Positions 21,801-34,410 of a DNA stretch of 64,000 nucleotides are shown piece after piece. Location of the stretch: NCBI GenBank assembly GCA_963580285.1, contig OY757013.1, positions 153,067,900 to 153,131,899 on the forward strand, given 5' to 3'. The stretch comes from Lucinisca nassula (lineage: Eukaryota > Mollusca > Bivalvia > Lucinida > Lucinidae). The notes under the pieces were generated by a model. That model saw only the letters and a list, made by a program, of their open reading frames with translations. It searched no databases and was not told where the DNA came from. The position numbers and the translations under genes were made by a program. Within the stretch, counting starts at the first letter, position 1. The number at the start of each line of letters is the position of its first letter.

Positions 21801-22160
21801 AAGTACGGAAATCAAGTTAAGGTTTAAATCAAGCAGTCTAGTCCCCATTCAAGAGCATTTTTTTCAGCCTACATTCAGAATCACTCGGCCCACCAGTGCT
21901 TTCATTTCATATAACAGCTCATTTTTCTCTGCCAACCGGTCTTGTCCGGAATCCCTGTACCTCCAGTGTAAACGCATTTTTATCCTCATCAGTCTGATGC
22001 GGATTAAATTGATTGGCGAAACCTCTGGTGTGAACATGATTTTATCTGTACCAGACCGGTCCTGGCTAGACTGGCAATAGCTCAATGTGAAAGCAATTTT
22101 ATCAGTATTAGACAGGTTGTGAGCCATCTCAACAGGAATTACACTGTTTGCCATTCTACG

Positions 22161-22554
22161 TACTGAGGACCCACGTTATAACGAGAGTATTTGTTCCCTA
22201 TTATTGTGCCGTTATAATGAATTTGTCGTTAAAAAGAACCCCAGTTACGAGTATGATAGGTTATAAAAGGTCTTTTCCACATCATTGCTCCAAGAAACAA
22301 ATGTTATAGACATTTGTTAGAATCGCCTCAACAAGGCGATTCTAACAAATATCAATAACATTTGTTTCTTGGAGTATTAAATTACAAGAATCTTTCATGA
22401 CTATGGATTCGATTTGGGCATTTCCAACCCGAGAGAAGCCCAGGTCGCTCGGAATCGAAGCTAAGCCTTGAGCTAAGAATTCATACCGTTAAAATTGCCG
22501 TTATAACGAGTTTTGCCGTGAAAAGGATTGTCGGTATAAAGAGGGTTGACTGTA
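22161..22554. mobile_element. Mariner-type MITE with nested hairpin and H fragment
   Basis: The left end TACTGAGGACCCACGTTATA and the right end GGGTTGACTGTA bracket repeated TTATAACGAG text. Inside are a foldback unit CTCCAAGAAACAAATGTT / AACATTTGTTTCTTGGAG (22287-22374) carrying the hairpin core TTAGAATCGCCTC, and a partial H arm TTTCCAACCCGAGAG. Confidence 0.7.
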
Positions 22555-23015
22555 TTTTCAAGTTTTTTACTGAAACCTCTACCTGGAACAGCGGACTTGT
22601 CTGGATTAAGATCAAGAAACGTTATACCTTACACAGCCTCTTTAATAACATTTCAAACGTTTCTTTATCTAAGCTGCACAACTATGCGTGCATCAACCCT
22701 TTCTTCATACCCTATAAACAGACCTATGCTTTAAGGTTAAAATCCACGATCAAATAGAAAAACTAGGACAAATGTATGCAATCTTAATGGATTATCTTAA
22801 TTCTTGCAGTCCGAAGTTCAAAAATTGTTCTTTGGGCGAGTACGTCGTTTTTGCAGTTGGTAAGTTGTTCCAAAGTTAACCAAGAAAACAGACAATATGC
22901 CGTGAAAAAATGTGTTTCTGTCATTTGCGATCAATAAAGGGCTAGAACAGCCCATTTTTTTACATCTGAAATAAAGACTCTTCTAGTCTGTGAAGCTATT
23001 TGTGTCTTACACGGG

Positions 23016-23225
23016 CAATACGAAAACACGCTTATACAAATACATAGTAACATTTATCGCCGAAAAAATGAAAATTTTAAGATGAAAAATTGTGATAGTT
23101 TCCTTATTTCTGCTCAACATAGAGCTAAAATAAGAAAAATAATGTTTACCCCTGTAAACCCCATATTCACTATATAAAAGTGGGGTTCAAGGGGGTCAAA
23201 ATTATACAGGTGTGTTTTCATGATG
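23016..23225. mobile_element. F1 foldback element, core lost
   Basis: Both ends are good (CAATACGAAAACACGC; GTGTTTTCATGATG) but only CTGCTCAACATAGAGC remains at the centre. Confidence 0.8.
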
Positions 23226-23731
23226 GGCCTGTTGTTCAAATATAACGATGTCGTTAGTTAACATATTGTTAAAACGTTGATCATGTACACTAATACTTTT
23301 GCTGAAAAAATATGAGTAGCTTTTGCAAATGCAAAAGCTAATCACATTTTTCCCAGCAAAACTGCCAGAGTATTAGAGATTTTACTAGCAAGGACAAGTT
23401 AACATTTAGATAACACACTCGTGCGGTATAATGCATTTTCATTGCTCCAAAATGGCTACTTTTCTGACATAAATCCGTAATATTTTTTATTTATACTGCA
23501 AACATAGGTTGTTGGTACTCGTCAAAACCGCCTCATTCAGACGGTTCTAACGAGTACCCACAACCTATGTCTTGGAGTAGAAATAAGAAAATAATGTCAA
23601 CCCCCGTAAAACCATGTTTTCTCTGTATAAAGTGGGGCTTAAAGAGTGTTCATGTCACGGACTTGTTCACGTGATCATAATTTTACCACTAACGTACTCG
23701 TTAAGCTTACGACGCTTTGGAGAACTTGGCA
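23225..23731. mobile_element. GGGCC-ended MITE split by F2
   Basis: Starts GGGCCTGTTGTTCAAA and ends CGACGCTTTGGAGAACTTGG. It carries AACGATGTCGTTAGTTAACA and a CTTTTGC-A-AATGCAAAAGC hairpin. An F2 copy (23409-23675) is inserted. A cleaner copy is at 54383-54626. Confidence 0.7.
23409..23675. mobile_element. F2 foldback element, nested
   Basis: GATAACACACTCGTGCGG left and TTGTTCACGTGAT right. The core hairpin at 23518-23560 is diverged in one arm (GTCAAAACCGCCTC). Confidence 0.8.
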
Positions 23732-23823
23732 CTAGACGCAAACCCCACGTGACCGGGTTCATAAATTGTTTTGGTTTCCCCAATCCTGACTGAACCAAAG
23801 CCTATGATCTGCTGCAGAACAGC

Positions 23824-24020
23824 CATCACGTTAACAAGTTCGTGTGTTGATCACCCCTTTAAACCCTAATTTATATAAGAAAAATGGGGTTTACCGGGGG
23901 TATTCATTAGTGTCTTATTTATATTCCAAAACACAAATTGTGAGTACACGTTAGAACAGCCTCATTGAGGCGGTTCTAACGAGCACCCACAATATGTTTG
24001 GAGCAGAAATAAGGAAAATA
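23824..24020. mobile_element. F2 foldback element, truncated
   Basis: CATCACGTTAACAAGTTCGT left. The core at 23947-23985 reads GTTAGAACAGCCTC / GAGGCGGTTCTAAC. The right end is missing. Confidence 0.7.
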
Positions 24021-24084
24021 TAAACAAAAATCATCCAGAAAATGCTAGTACAGCAGATATAAAAGATGTCGTTGTATATATTTG

Positions 24085-24288
24085 ACGTTTAACGTCCACG
24101 TTAAAACGGTTATGGTTGCATCCAATTGTGTGGGACTTTTGCCCGGTTTATCTGCATGAGCGGTTCCACTCGCACCACTGTACAGGCTTAGACCTTCCAA
24201 GAGGTTTACAAGTACCCATGTTTGGTCAGTTTCAGCTCTGCGTTGAAACAAATCTATTTCTCCAGGACCCGATGGGCGGGGGCGTCAA
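24085..24288 (+). mobile_element. R-A SINE, internally deleted
   Basis: GACGTTTAACGTCCACGTT through to the CCCGATGGGCGGGGGCG head. The GAGATGAAATGACATC block is missing. Confidence 0.7.
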
Positions 24289-24343
24289 AGTGAGGAGATG
24301 CTACGAGTCATCATCTACAGGCATGAAAGACGCCATTTATTTG

Positions 24344-24560
24344 TTTGTTTGAACTGGAATTTAACGTCCACTAATACACTACGGGTATTTCGGTCTTTTT
24401 GGCGAAATTGCTTCAAATTTGTGACTTTTGACCGGCATTGAGATATGACATTCCAAGCCCTGCCGCCCAGTTGAGCCAATCGGGTTTATATGTATGGACG
24501 GTCCGACTCGCACCTCTTTGCCTGGGCAGACTTAAGCGGTTTACCAGAACTCATTTTTGG
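24344..24560 (+). mobile_element. R-A SINE, head-truncated
   Basis: TTGTTTGTTTGAACTGGAAT through to CTTAAGCGGTTTACCAGAAC. It ends where RTE-derived sequence begins. Confidence 0.75.
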
Positions 24561-25140
24561 TATATGGATGCTACTCCCCATTCTGCATTTTCTTATGCAT
24601 TTTTTTCCACGGTTCTGTCCATGTGTTAAAGTCCTTAAGGAAGGCTTAGAGGGTGTACTTGCAGCGCTTCTCCTGCACACCATTGGAGCGTTTTTCGAAT
24701 TGTAACTCTTTCCGTGGGCAAAGATTCATCAGGCATACTGATCACTTGGCCTGTCCACCTTTGCTGTTCCAGTTTTTGAAGAATTTACACTCTGCACCCC
24801 TGCCCTTTTCAGGAGTTTTGTAAATAAAATCCTGCCTTGCCAATTAAATTAAGTTTTCTGAGACTCTCGTATATGGAAGTAGTTGAGTCTTTTGGCATGT
24901 CATTGATTAATCGCCCAAGTTTCACATGCGTATAATAGTGTTGACAGCACTACAGCTTTGTAGACCTCTACATTTGTGTCACATCCAATTAAATGTGGAT
25001 ACCGATACCTTTCACAAAGTCGGCGGTTTTTTTACTGGCTTTGGCAAGTTTGACATTGACTTCATCATAAATGTACCCAACTCTAGACAATGATTTGTGG
25101 AAGCTGAATCATTGGCATTCTCTGTGACGGTAGGCTACGC
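24560..25140 (-). pseudogene. RTE-type LINE reverse transcriptase, 3' relic
   Basis: Minus-strand translation in pieces gives VNVKLAKASKKTADFV, HVKLGRLINDMPKDSTTSIY, LEQQRWTGQVISMPDESLP and APMVCRRSAAS, the C-terminal hallmarks of RTE-clade polymerases (R-x-TGH-x-x-RMPDERLP in intact elements). Several stops and frameshifts are present and no ATG-initiated frame spans it. Confidence 0.75.
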
Positions 25141-25149
25141 CTAAGGCTT

Positions 25150-26845
25150 TCCAGGTGCTGTCTGACATACCATCTAGGATTTTATGACACTGGTTGTTAC
25201 ATGTGGCTTTACGGCGTCCCGCAAACCCCCATACTGACAAGACAACCGAGCGTGATCCCTGACAGGTGTACGGGCAGCTGTGGGGTAAGGCACAAGAAGG
25301 ATATCATATGAATGACATAAATTATTTACAGTATCTATATACATCAATACCAACACAAAACATCACATTTATTTGCTTCTATAGCCCGCTCATGACGCCC
25401 GCCCCAAAGGCAAAACAATGCTCTGTGCTCGGAACGGGGTGACATGAATGTCTACAGAAGCAAATAACAAAAACAACAACAGAATAAGAAAAAGAAACAA
25501 CACAAAAATGCGACTGGCCAGATTATAAGTTGACTTAGGGTGAACCCCTCTTGCGCGCTGCTGTCGACTAGTTTGTCGGCCTTATTTTCGACCAAAGGTC
25601 GATTTATATTATTAGCGGTTAAATAATTCGAACTTGAAGTTCCGGTAACTTCTTCGTTTCAGTCGACTCCAGGTTGTTTCCCACGGCCTGTTTAATGGCC
25701 TCGACGGTCTATTTAGGTTTTGTCCGCCCTTGCTGGACACGAAACCGACGGCGTCGTACCAGTACCTGCTCCTATCCTGCAGGGAGCAGCAGGTCACCAC
25801 ACATCGTTGTGCCTGCAAATTACGATAATCGACTAAGATACAGTTCACAAAACGTACATGCTATATCATGATCCCCCTCCCGGAGAAGTAAGAATATGTT
25901 CATGCATATACCGTTATTGCGCATGCGCCAACCAGACACACAGGCTGATCAGTACATGCGACAAATAACTGCACAGCAGAACTCAACTTGACTGTGCATC
26001 AAATTATCAGCACCTAGCGCTTGACACAAGAATACACAAAGTTTATGCTTCCTTACTGAGCACTACAGAAATCAATTAACGCTCACTACTACTGAGCATA
26101 ATACTCATCAAATTCGTGCTCACTACATTAGCACAGGTAATAGGCAATTGAACAGACCACGCCTTTGCGCTACCTGGTCATCCGCCAATTACAGGAAACA
26201 TAACAAACTATTTCATACCCTTCTCCGCGACACGGCTCACAAATGTAGCTATTCACAAATTCATTACATTAACAATTTAAAAACAGGAAGATTTTCATCT
26301 AGTCTCATCAACATTTGTTTGTGTCTCATAAGGATCAACACTGTTTGTCGTAAATTCTTTCCGTATTTGATAGGCACCACGACACAACCGTCTTCGTGAC
26401 GCTGATGACGCAGCTGACGTCTTCCACGTCGCTCAGGCCGTTATAACGTGTGGCGACCAAATACTCTTCACTTATTATCATCACGTTCTTTTATGTACAT
26501 ACATGTACAAACCGAGTCCTCAAACAGAAACGCCATCATTACAAAAGGAACCCGTAATTCTTCTTGAACAAAATTATTCAACTCAACATGAATATGCTTG
26601 TGAAATCAAATTTATCACGGTTCATCATCACGGATAACCCGACAGACTCTTGTAAGAGTTTGCCCTGATGATCAAGATATGGTTAAACCCGTCTTAATTT
26701 TACGTCCCCTCTACATCTAATATCATATAGAGACGGGACCACGGTTTTCTAACCACTGCTAGTCAAAAGTTATAGATCGAACAAGTGACCCGACGTTTAT
26801 TAATCATCTTATACAAAAGGGGTCCATAAAAGCCTAAATGAATCT
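25150..26845. other. Unassigned 1.7 kb, no convincing gene
   Basis: A minus-strand frame at 25848-25612 and a plus-strand frame at 26148-26399 read as plausible but unrecognised peptides. Base composition is more GC-balanced here than in the flanks. TAACGTGTGGCGACCAA at about 26445 recalls an LTR edge, but no paired LTR was found. Confidence 0.35.
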
Positions 26846-26849
26846 AGAA

Positions 26850-27012
26850 TGAGCGGGTGTCCAATTTTTACGTCTCACCAACATCTAGGGTCAGAATGAG
26901 ACAGGACCTCGCATAAAAGACTCATTCTACTTCTGGAGAAGCCAGGGATCGATCCTGCGACCTCTAGCTGACAAAGCTAGTAGCCTAATCACTACACCAC
27001 AGAGGCTTCAAA
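26850..27012 (-). mobile_element. tRNA-Thr-like SINE
   Basis: On the minus strand: GAAGCCTCTGTGGTGTAGTG, then GTCGCAGGATCGATCCCTGG (B box), and a tail ending GTTGGTGAGACGTAAAAATT. It is the same family as 47813 and 58973. Confidence 0.8.
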
Positions 27013-27990
27013 AGTGAATCCAGAATAGGCTTCAGAAAGTCGGGGTATACTAGAAGTAAACCCCTCCAAAACCTACAAGCAAGTACATACAAAAAATAAT
27101 ATTAAACATAGATTTAACATACCATTCTCTGTCCCGCCACGATGTTTTGTTCACTTGTTCGCACTTGACCTGCTGCTGAATAATGTTCATTTTTTTCATT
27201 GATTTTATATCTATGAATACTACCGGAAAACCATGCATACTCGTGCTAGCTCGCTAAGACCGTGGCAAAGTGAAGATACCATCCACAATCATAGCCATAT
27301 AGCAAAATCGAGTAGATAATTGATTTAGGTTAAAATAGTATTTCCCCTAGGGAAAAAATGATGAAACTTCCCTATAAATCAATGGTATAACTCCCGTCTG
27401 TACGAACACCCACAACATCGTGACTGGCATGAAAATTATATATGGCACAATTTGGCGGTTGGCGGCTTTTTAGGAAACTTTTATAGAAATCAGCCTTATA
27501 GCGGCCAACTGTACGGTAAATAATTGTTCCATAAACCACTCATGCATATATCGTATGATATGTGCATGATTTGTGTATGGAGCAACATATTTTGCCTACC
27601 GTATTTCACCTAAAATATTTCACTCGCACCGCCTTGCCATATACCTACTAAAATAATTTAGATGTGTATAAGCACCAGAGAGGTTTCCTATTCCATCTCG
27701 CAACACTGGTCTTGAGATCTTAGCTGTCACATGAATCAGAGACTTTGATCCACGCCTGATCCACCCTTTAAGCGTATTTTCTTCTGTTGGCACAACCTTT
27801 ACCATGTCATTAACAAAAAGTACTTCGTCTAGAACTCTCTGCACACTGGATTTAGTTTGCAACCTTCTATGATTGAAAAACTATCACATCAAAGCTAAAT
27901 CTAATAAATATACCACTGTTACCATCCAAACAGCATTTGTCAGTATTGCAGAACACACCATGCGGACTAATAATAACGCTAGTACACACC
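27013..27990. other. Unassigned; possible coding relic on the minus strand
   Basis: At 27862-27620 a minus frame includes VLDEVLFVNDMVKVVPTEEN, which loosely echoes the xADDxVxxAxTEE stretch of reverse transcriptases. It lacks an ATG and flanking support. The rest is AT-rich without signals. Confidence 0.3.
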
Positions 27991-27999
27991 CATGCTAAA

Positions 28000-28130
28000 C
28001 TTCATACACACACTCAAAGACAAACAATAGCAAAAATAAACCGCGACAGAAGAACCGCCTTGCAACGGTCAGTGAAACGAATTTCACTCTGTGTGTGTGT
28101 GGGGGGGGGGGGGACTTAAATCATTCAGCA
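28000..28130 (-). repeat. R-C repeat fragment and (GT)n/G-run
   Basis: ACCGCGACAGAAGAACCGCC matches R-C in inverse. It is followed by GTGTGTGTGTG and 12 G. Confidence 0.65.
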
Positions 28131-28215
28131 TAAAGCTCCGACATTTGCAGGCATAGAAAATGCATAATCCATCCTGCAAATACGCACAGACTGCTGAGTC
28201 TTCATTGCATCAGAT

Positions 28216-28451
28216 GAGCCCCGCCAAGCGAATTTGTGTCTTCGAGCACTCCGTCATGACAAATTTTAACTGCGCATGCCCAGCCATTCAGAGGGGCCAG
28301 GGATATGGTTTTCTGTCTGAAGGTTCCTCTTGATTCACTGCTTGTATGAGCGAGCAGCGAAGGTTCTGGGGAGACTGCGCGGATGCGCAGGCTCGCCTGA
28401 ACCTTCGCTGTTCGCATAGGCGCTAAGTACCAAAATCGTTTGACGGGGCCC
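28216..28451 (-). mobile_element. Family G MITE
   Basis: GAGCCCCGCCAAGCGAATTT to TCGTTTGACGGGGCC, with the full internal hairpin (CGAGCAGCGAAGGTTCTGG / GAACCTTCGCTG). Confidence 0.85.
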
Positions 28452-28483
28452 AAATGTTTTCCGGACTCACAATTTATTTCTAC

Positions 28484-28727
28484 TTAAACTGTCCAGTTTT
28501 ATTATGAGCTGAATATTAAATTTAGCCACACCCACTTCTGATTTTGAACCAATTAGATTGCTTGATGTAATTTATTCCTAATAATTCATAAACTGAATGT
28601 CAAACAGTGTAGATCCTGATCAGATGGCTTCTTCAGAAGCCATCTGATCAGGATCTACACTGTTTCCAAAGATAGGGGTTGTCGTGAACAGCATGATAAG
28701 AGTTAAACTGTCCAGTTTTATTATGAG
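28484..28727. mobile_element. piggyBac-type MITE with duplicated flank
   Basis: The body matches 35163-35375. The right end is CAGCATGATAAGAGTTAA. The left terminus is replaced by a copy of the 25 bases that follow the right end (28484-28508 equals 28703-28727), so the first repeat lies where CCCTTATCCTG should be. Confidence 0.65.
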
Positions 28728-28927
28728 TTGGACTACAAGCTTAAAACTGGCTGCATTCAGTTATTACAGTTCGGGATTGTTCAAAACAAGCGATATCGTT
28801 CAAACTTTGATATTTCAATATAGGAAATGTGCTTCTATTTTTTTCATGAAAAAAAAATTGAGAGTAGCTTTCACATTTTTTTTTTCATTAAATCTTTGTG
28901 TCTCCCACATTGCACTTACTGGATCAG

Positions 28928-29134
28928 TTAACGTTTATCCCGCTGAATAATTAATTTAGCCACACCCATTTCTGACGTTGAACCAATCAGATTTATTGAA
29001 TGTCATTTATTCCTACAAATTCACAAACTGAATGTCAAACTGTAATGATCCTGATAAGATTAAGAAGTCATCTGATCTGTATCTACACTGTGTGCAATAG
29101 TAAATGTTGTTGTATTCAGCGGAATAAGGGTTAA
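28928..29134. mobile_element. piggyBac-type MITE, diverged
   Basis: TTAACGTTTATCCCGCTG left and CAGCGGAATAAGGGTTAA right. The central hairpin is eroded. Confidence 0.7.
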
Positions 29135-29316
29135 TATTTTGACCACTTACGATTTGTTTAGGCTAATGAGCCTTTGAACAACTAGCCCCAGCTGTCAAAC
29201 CATAATGACTTTAAGGGGAATGGGAACACCTGGCAGATTTGTCCGCCATTTTTCAAAGGGAGACAACTTTCGGAACTTCTTATTCGCTTTTCTTTAAGCC
29301 ATGTCGGACTGAAAAA

Positions 29317-29393
29317 GGGGTCTACTCTTAAAGGAAAGAATTTGCTCCTTGAGAGCAAATTCTTTCCTTTAAGAGTTGACCCCTCTTGACATG
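29317..29393. repeat. Perfect-stem hairpin
   Basis: GGGTCTACTCTTAAAGGAAA continuing into GAATTTGCTCCTTGAGAGCA folds into a stem of about 32 bp with a loop of about 6 bases. Single-arm relatives (GGGACCTACTCTTAAAG) occur at 17550, so it belongs to another foldback family. Confidence 0.7.
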
Positions 29394-29702
29394 GGAGACA
29401 AAAATACTTTTGCAGGAGTTTTCTCCCCTGAAGGTGTATCCATTCCTCTCAACACTGAAGATTCAGTTTGTCGCGTGTTTTACTCCTTCTTGTGTCTACG
29501 TAAAACTTTAGCTATATTGTAGCCCAAATTTCGCCTTGTTTCAGGGTAAAGGCAAACAGGATCACCCTTAAAACGATTTACTGATAGGTTTTGATATAAA
29601 AAACACAAACTAATTTTGATAAATAAAGGTATTTATTAGATTAAATAAATATTATCACAGACAAAACTGCAATATACAGTGAAACTACAGACAAAACTGC
29701 AA

Positions 29703-29951
29703 TTTACAGTGAAACTCGCTATTAGGACCTCCTAAAATGAAGACTAGTTCTGAAAACCTTATTTAGTAGGTTTCAGTTATTCTTTGTTTGTTTGTTTGTT
29801 GGTTTGTTGTTGTTTTTGTTGTTGTTGTTGTTTTGCATCGAATGTCCTCTGGTCAGAGTCAGAGACCACCTTTTTGACTGGTCAAAAGTGGTATTCGAGA
29901 CCACTTTTGAACAGTCCTAAAGATGGTCTTAATATAGGATTATTTTCTGTA
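29703..29951. mobile_element. Tc1/mariner-type MITE, (TTTG)n inside
   Basis: TACAGTGAAACTCGCTATTA left and ATTATTTTCTGTA right. The internal GGTCAGAG...GACCACCTTT text is as in 4189-4398. A (TTTG)n/(TTG)n tract at 29782-29835 has expanded within it. A second TACAGTGAAACT lies just outside at 29672. Confidence 0.7.
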
Positions 29952-30099
29952 TAACTATAGAAAATCAACAGCTATGATAATAGCCAGTTCATGAGAAAAG
30001 AGTACACAAAGGCGACCAGGAAAGGCTCAAGCGAGCATAAAGTCAACAGAGCTTTTGCTGCTCGTAGACCATTATAAGAAACATTGAGCTAGGTGGTCA

Positions 30100-30755
30100 C
30101 AGACTGATGAATATAAGCAGGGCAGCTATTGGCCAAAATAATAAATTGTGAATATAAGCAGGGCAGCTATTGGGCAAAAAGATATATGGTGAATATAAGC
30201 AGTGCAGCTATTGGCCAAAAAAAGATATATATAAATATAAGCTACTGGCCCAAAAGTGAATATAAACAGGGCAGTTATTGGCAAAAACGATATATGGTGA
30301 ATATAAGCAAGGGGCAGCTTTTGGCCAAAAATATTTATGATGAATATTAGCAGGGCAGCTATTGACCAAAAAGATATATGGTGAATATAACAGGGCAGCT
30401 TTTGGCCAAAAATATATATGGTGAATCTAAACAGAGCAGCTATTTTCGGCAATTATATATGGTGAATATAAACAGGGCCGCTTTTGGCCAAAAATATATA
30501 TGGTGAATATAAACAGGGCAGCTATTGGCCAAAAATATATATGGTGAATATAAACAGGGCAGCTATTTGCCAAAAATATATATGGTGAATATAAACAGGG
30601 CAGCTATTGGTCGAAAAGATATATGGTGAATATAATAAGGGCAGCTATTGGCCAAAAAGATATTGGTGAATAAAAGCAGGGCAGCTATTGGCCACAAAAG
30701 ATATATATTGTGAATACAAGCAGGGCAGCGGTTGGCCAAAACGATATATGGAGAG
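30100..30755. repeat. Minisatellite, unit about 41 bp
   Basis: About 16 units of the form GGTGAATATAAGCAGGGCAG plus CTATTGGCCAAAAAGATATAT, with unit-length variation of a few bases. Open frames across it on both strands are by-products of the repeat. Confidence 0.95.
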
Positions 30756-30759
30756 TCAG

Positions 30760-31800
30760 GGGTATATTTTGAAAGTAAACTGCACTGTGATTGGACGATA
30801 ATAGATTTGGTGAAATCAAAAGAAGATGATATGACAAATAGGTACTTTCTGCAAATTTCAAGAAAAAAAAATCTACTTGTCTAGTGGACTGCTTTGAAAG
30901 CTGTGGCTCACAAAAAAGGACATTGTTTATTTTCTGCGGGATTAGGTGTAACCAGCTTCAAAACCAGGAAACTACATGTGGGTGCTGGTCAATATGGTAT
31001 TTCTTAACCTTTGATTGATAAATCTAAGTCAGAACTATAATTCTAGATTAAGCCTTCAGGTCAACGAGAGTAATGAGTGTTAGAATTTCAGGAGAGCCTA
31101 TAATGGAAGCCTACGGGAAAACATTTACGAGTCTGTGCCTAGGTGGTGAGTCAGTCTCTGTTAGTTGACTGTGCGAGCGCAATTGAAGTATATAAATCGG
31201 AGAAAGCTCACAGTAGGGCGGCATCTAAGGCCGTTGCTATGATTCTATTCGCAATCTGCTTCCGCCGGTTGGGACTATATTTTGTCAAAAAATATAAGGA
31301 AGAAAATCACAAGAACTTCCGGTAATTTATAGGCCATCACATTATGTTACGAGATGTAGATTGGAGACAAATGAAGGACAGTTAATGAGAATCATCTTTT
31401 CTGAGGTCTATAGAAAAGGGTAGAGAGTGTGAAGGCTTAAATTGACTTAGCAGACGCCGCGAAACAACGGCCCCTCAATTTATTGACGTCCAAGTACTTT
31501 GATACACATGTTGGGAAAAAAAATGGCACAAAAAAATGCTCCCCTCCAGATTAAGATTATTTTTCGCACATTTGTCAAGGACATATCAGTCCGTCTTAAG
31601 GACTGAGTGGGAGTTGTCGCGAGCGTGTTACATTTAGAAAATGCTTGTTCAACTGAGAGCCAGTTCTGCTTGGGTTTACGAAGATTACGCATGCGCGTTT
31701 CGATATCTTATCAAGTCATTTTTTTCTCGCATGCTTCAGGATTACGGGGGGACATTGTTTATTATGCCTTCAAGTCTGATGAGTTGAATTATTTTGGTAA
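30760..31800. other. No gene seen
   Basis: GGTGGTGAGTCAGTCTCTGT at 31142 recurs at 33704 (GGTGGTGAGTGAGTCTCTTT), marking a low-copy repeat. Short plus frames at 31143 and 31607 lack family resemblance. Confidence 0.45.
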
Positions 31801-31811
31801 TCTAACCATAC

Positions 31812-32391
<580 letters not shown>

Positions 32392-32399
32392 AATCTGTC

Positions 32400-33385
32400 A
32401 GTTAAAAAAATCCGTAGTATGCGGACTTTGATTTAATCGATCAGATTAACTGACGTCATTAAATATGACGTAATTTAATATGATTTCGTCACACCAAACT
32501 GTCTACACAGCTGTGTCATGCTGGTGTAAATATACTGTACATTCAGTGTATTGACATATATTGTTGATGTAAATTATAAACAAACACGGTTGAAAGTGGA
32601 TTGTTCAGTAAAGAAGATGAGTATGGTACCACAAGACTTGTATTCCACTCGCTTTTCATTCGTTGTTTTCGAATACAGGGGAATTCTGTGAGTTTCACTT
32701 AAAACTTTTAGCCAAACCTACCATTTTGGAGAGAAAAAAATGCTTTTGTACACTCGTTTCGACCGGAAGTGGGTAGAATAAAATGGCACAAAAAATGCTC
32801 CCTCGCCGATTTTAGCACAAATTTCAAGGTGACCAGATTAATGTATGCCGGAATTGATGATATAGGTGAGCATTATCGCGAGGAATATTATAATAGTCTT
32901 TTTTGGTTTTCCCGATGGTACCGACATGGTTGAAAATTCGCCATTTTCAAACCCTTGGTCTGCCCACACAAAAATGCTAGTTCAGGTTTTAGTCTTTATA
33001 TTGAATACAGCAATATTTATATATATCGCTTTTATCTTTGTCAAAGATAATAAATAAACGACAATCACGTAATTTGATGCCAAAATAGTTAGTCGAATGG
33101 GAGCATCAAATTCGGAAGTAGTCCCATCGAATCGACGCACGAGAATTTTGTTTTTAAATCTACCTACGCTGGCCACTCTGATGCCCTACTGTCAGGGTTA
33201 ATTTCTCATGAATGGGCTCAAGCATAAGCAACAAAGCTTTAGTCAAAATGGTTTATACAGCTAACCTTCTTTATACCAAAATTTTATATAACGACAAAAC
33301 GTTTTACAATGATAATTTCAATAGGATGAATCCTTAATTAAAGACAAGAGAGGCTAATAGAGATATTAAAAATATTGTATTTATT
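32400..33385. other. No gene seen
   Basis: Mostly unique AT-rich sequence; AAAATGGCACAAAAAATGCT at 32781 echoes 31525. Confidence 0.45.
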
Positions 33386-33387
33386 AC

Positions 33388-33458
33388 TCCAAGAAAAAAA
33401 TGTTGTGGATATGAGGCGATCCTAAGAAAATACACAACATTTGTTTCTTTGAGTAACT
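33388..33458. repeat. CTCCAAGAAA foldback remnant
   Basis: CTCCAAGAAAAAAATGTTGT and ACAACATTTGTTTCTTTGAG arms, with a collapsed core (GAGGCGATCCTAA). It is a relative of the unit nested at 22287. Confidence 0.65.
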
Positions 33459-33756
33459 TGGGGGGAAAAGCCGTTTATCTTCTATTTTACTATGCCTTAT
33501 TGGGATTCTTTAAAGTGGTAAATTCTTTATCACATTAAAGTGTGAGGTAACTAATATATATAACGAGGGGCCTCTAAAAATCGTAGAAAGCTAAAGGTTG
33601 TTTTCTCATGAGTAGGCCCAAGCCCAGGCATAAGCAGCAAAGCTTAAGCTAAAATATTTTGATACAAAAATGCTAGAAAAAATATATAAGCGCCTTTCAA
33701 CAGGTGGTGAGTGAGTCTCTTTTAGGTGACTGCACGTGCGCTTTTGACCATTATCA

Positions 33757-33970
33757 ACGATAACACAGCCATGTGCAAAAATGGCGTCTCTCCTGTCTCT
33801 AGAAGTAGATTTTTCAGCTGAAACTGTTTGATATTTTTCTTATTTCACGTTCAAATATAAATCATGGGTGCCCGTTAGAACCGCCTCATTGAGGCGGTTC
33901 TAACGGGTAACCACAATCTGAGGCGGTTCTCACGAACACCTACAATCTTCTATTTCTTTAAATTCATTCA
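33757..33970. mobile_element. F2 foldback element, partial
   Basis: AACACAGCCATGTGCAAAAA left. The hairpin core at 33868-33912 is perfect (CCCGTTAGAACCGCCTCATT), followed by a third half-site. The right end is missing. Confidence 0.7.
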
Positions 33971-34137
33971 GCAGTGTATATACATATACAAGTGTAACAC
34001 TGAAACAAATCGTATCACAGAATCCAAATTGTGGTGTCCCTGATGGTTGTATCGATTCCTGATCATTGTCTTCATTCCTACTTTGCCCTAAGACAAGTAC
34101 ACATTGAACCTCACATGAAATCCATTTGTTAACATAT

Positions 34138-34410
34138 AATCACGAAAACACACCTATTTAATTATGACCCCCTCGAACCACACTTTTATTTAGTAAAACT
34201 GGGGTTTACAGGGGAACACAATGTTTTTCTTATTTCTGCTCAAAACATAGATTGTGAGTACTCGTTTGAACTGCCTCGCCGAGGTGTTCTATCGAGTACT
34301 CACAAATTATGTTTAGACCAGAAATATTAAAATATTAGAATTTTGAATCTGAAGAAAAAAATTAATTTTTCGTGGTAACATTTCAAATATCTATTTGAAT
34401 TGGTGTAATG
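34138..34410. mobile_element. F1 foldback element, core eroded
   Basis: ATCACGAAAACACACCTATT left. The core is GTTTGAACTGCCTCGCCGAG and the right end has decayed to TTTGAATTGGTGTAATG. Confidence 0.7.

Noticed and set aside
25612..26399. Possible genes or solo LTR
   Set aside because: Two short frames of unknown type and a TGTGGCGACC-like edge, but no paired LTR, primer site or domain.
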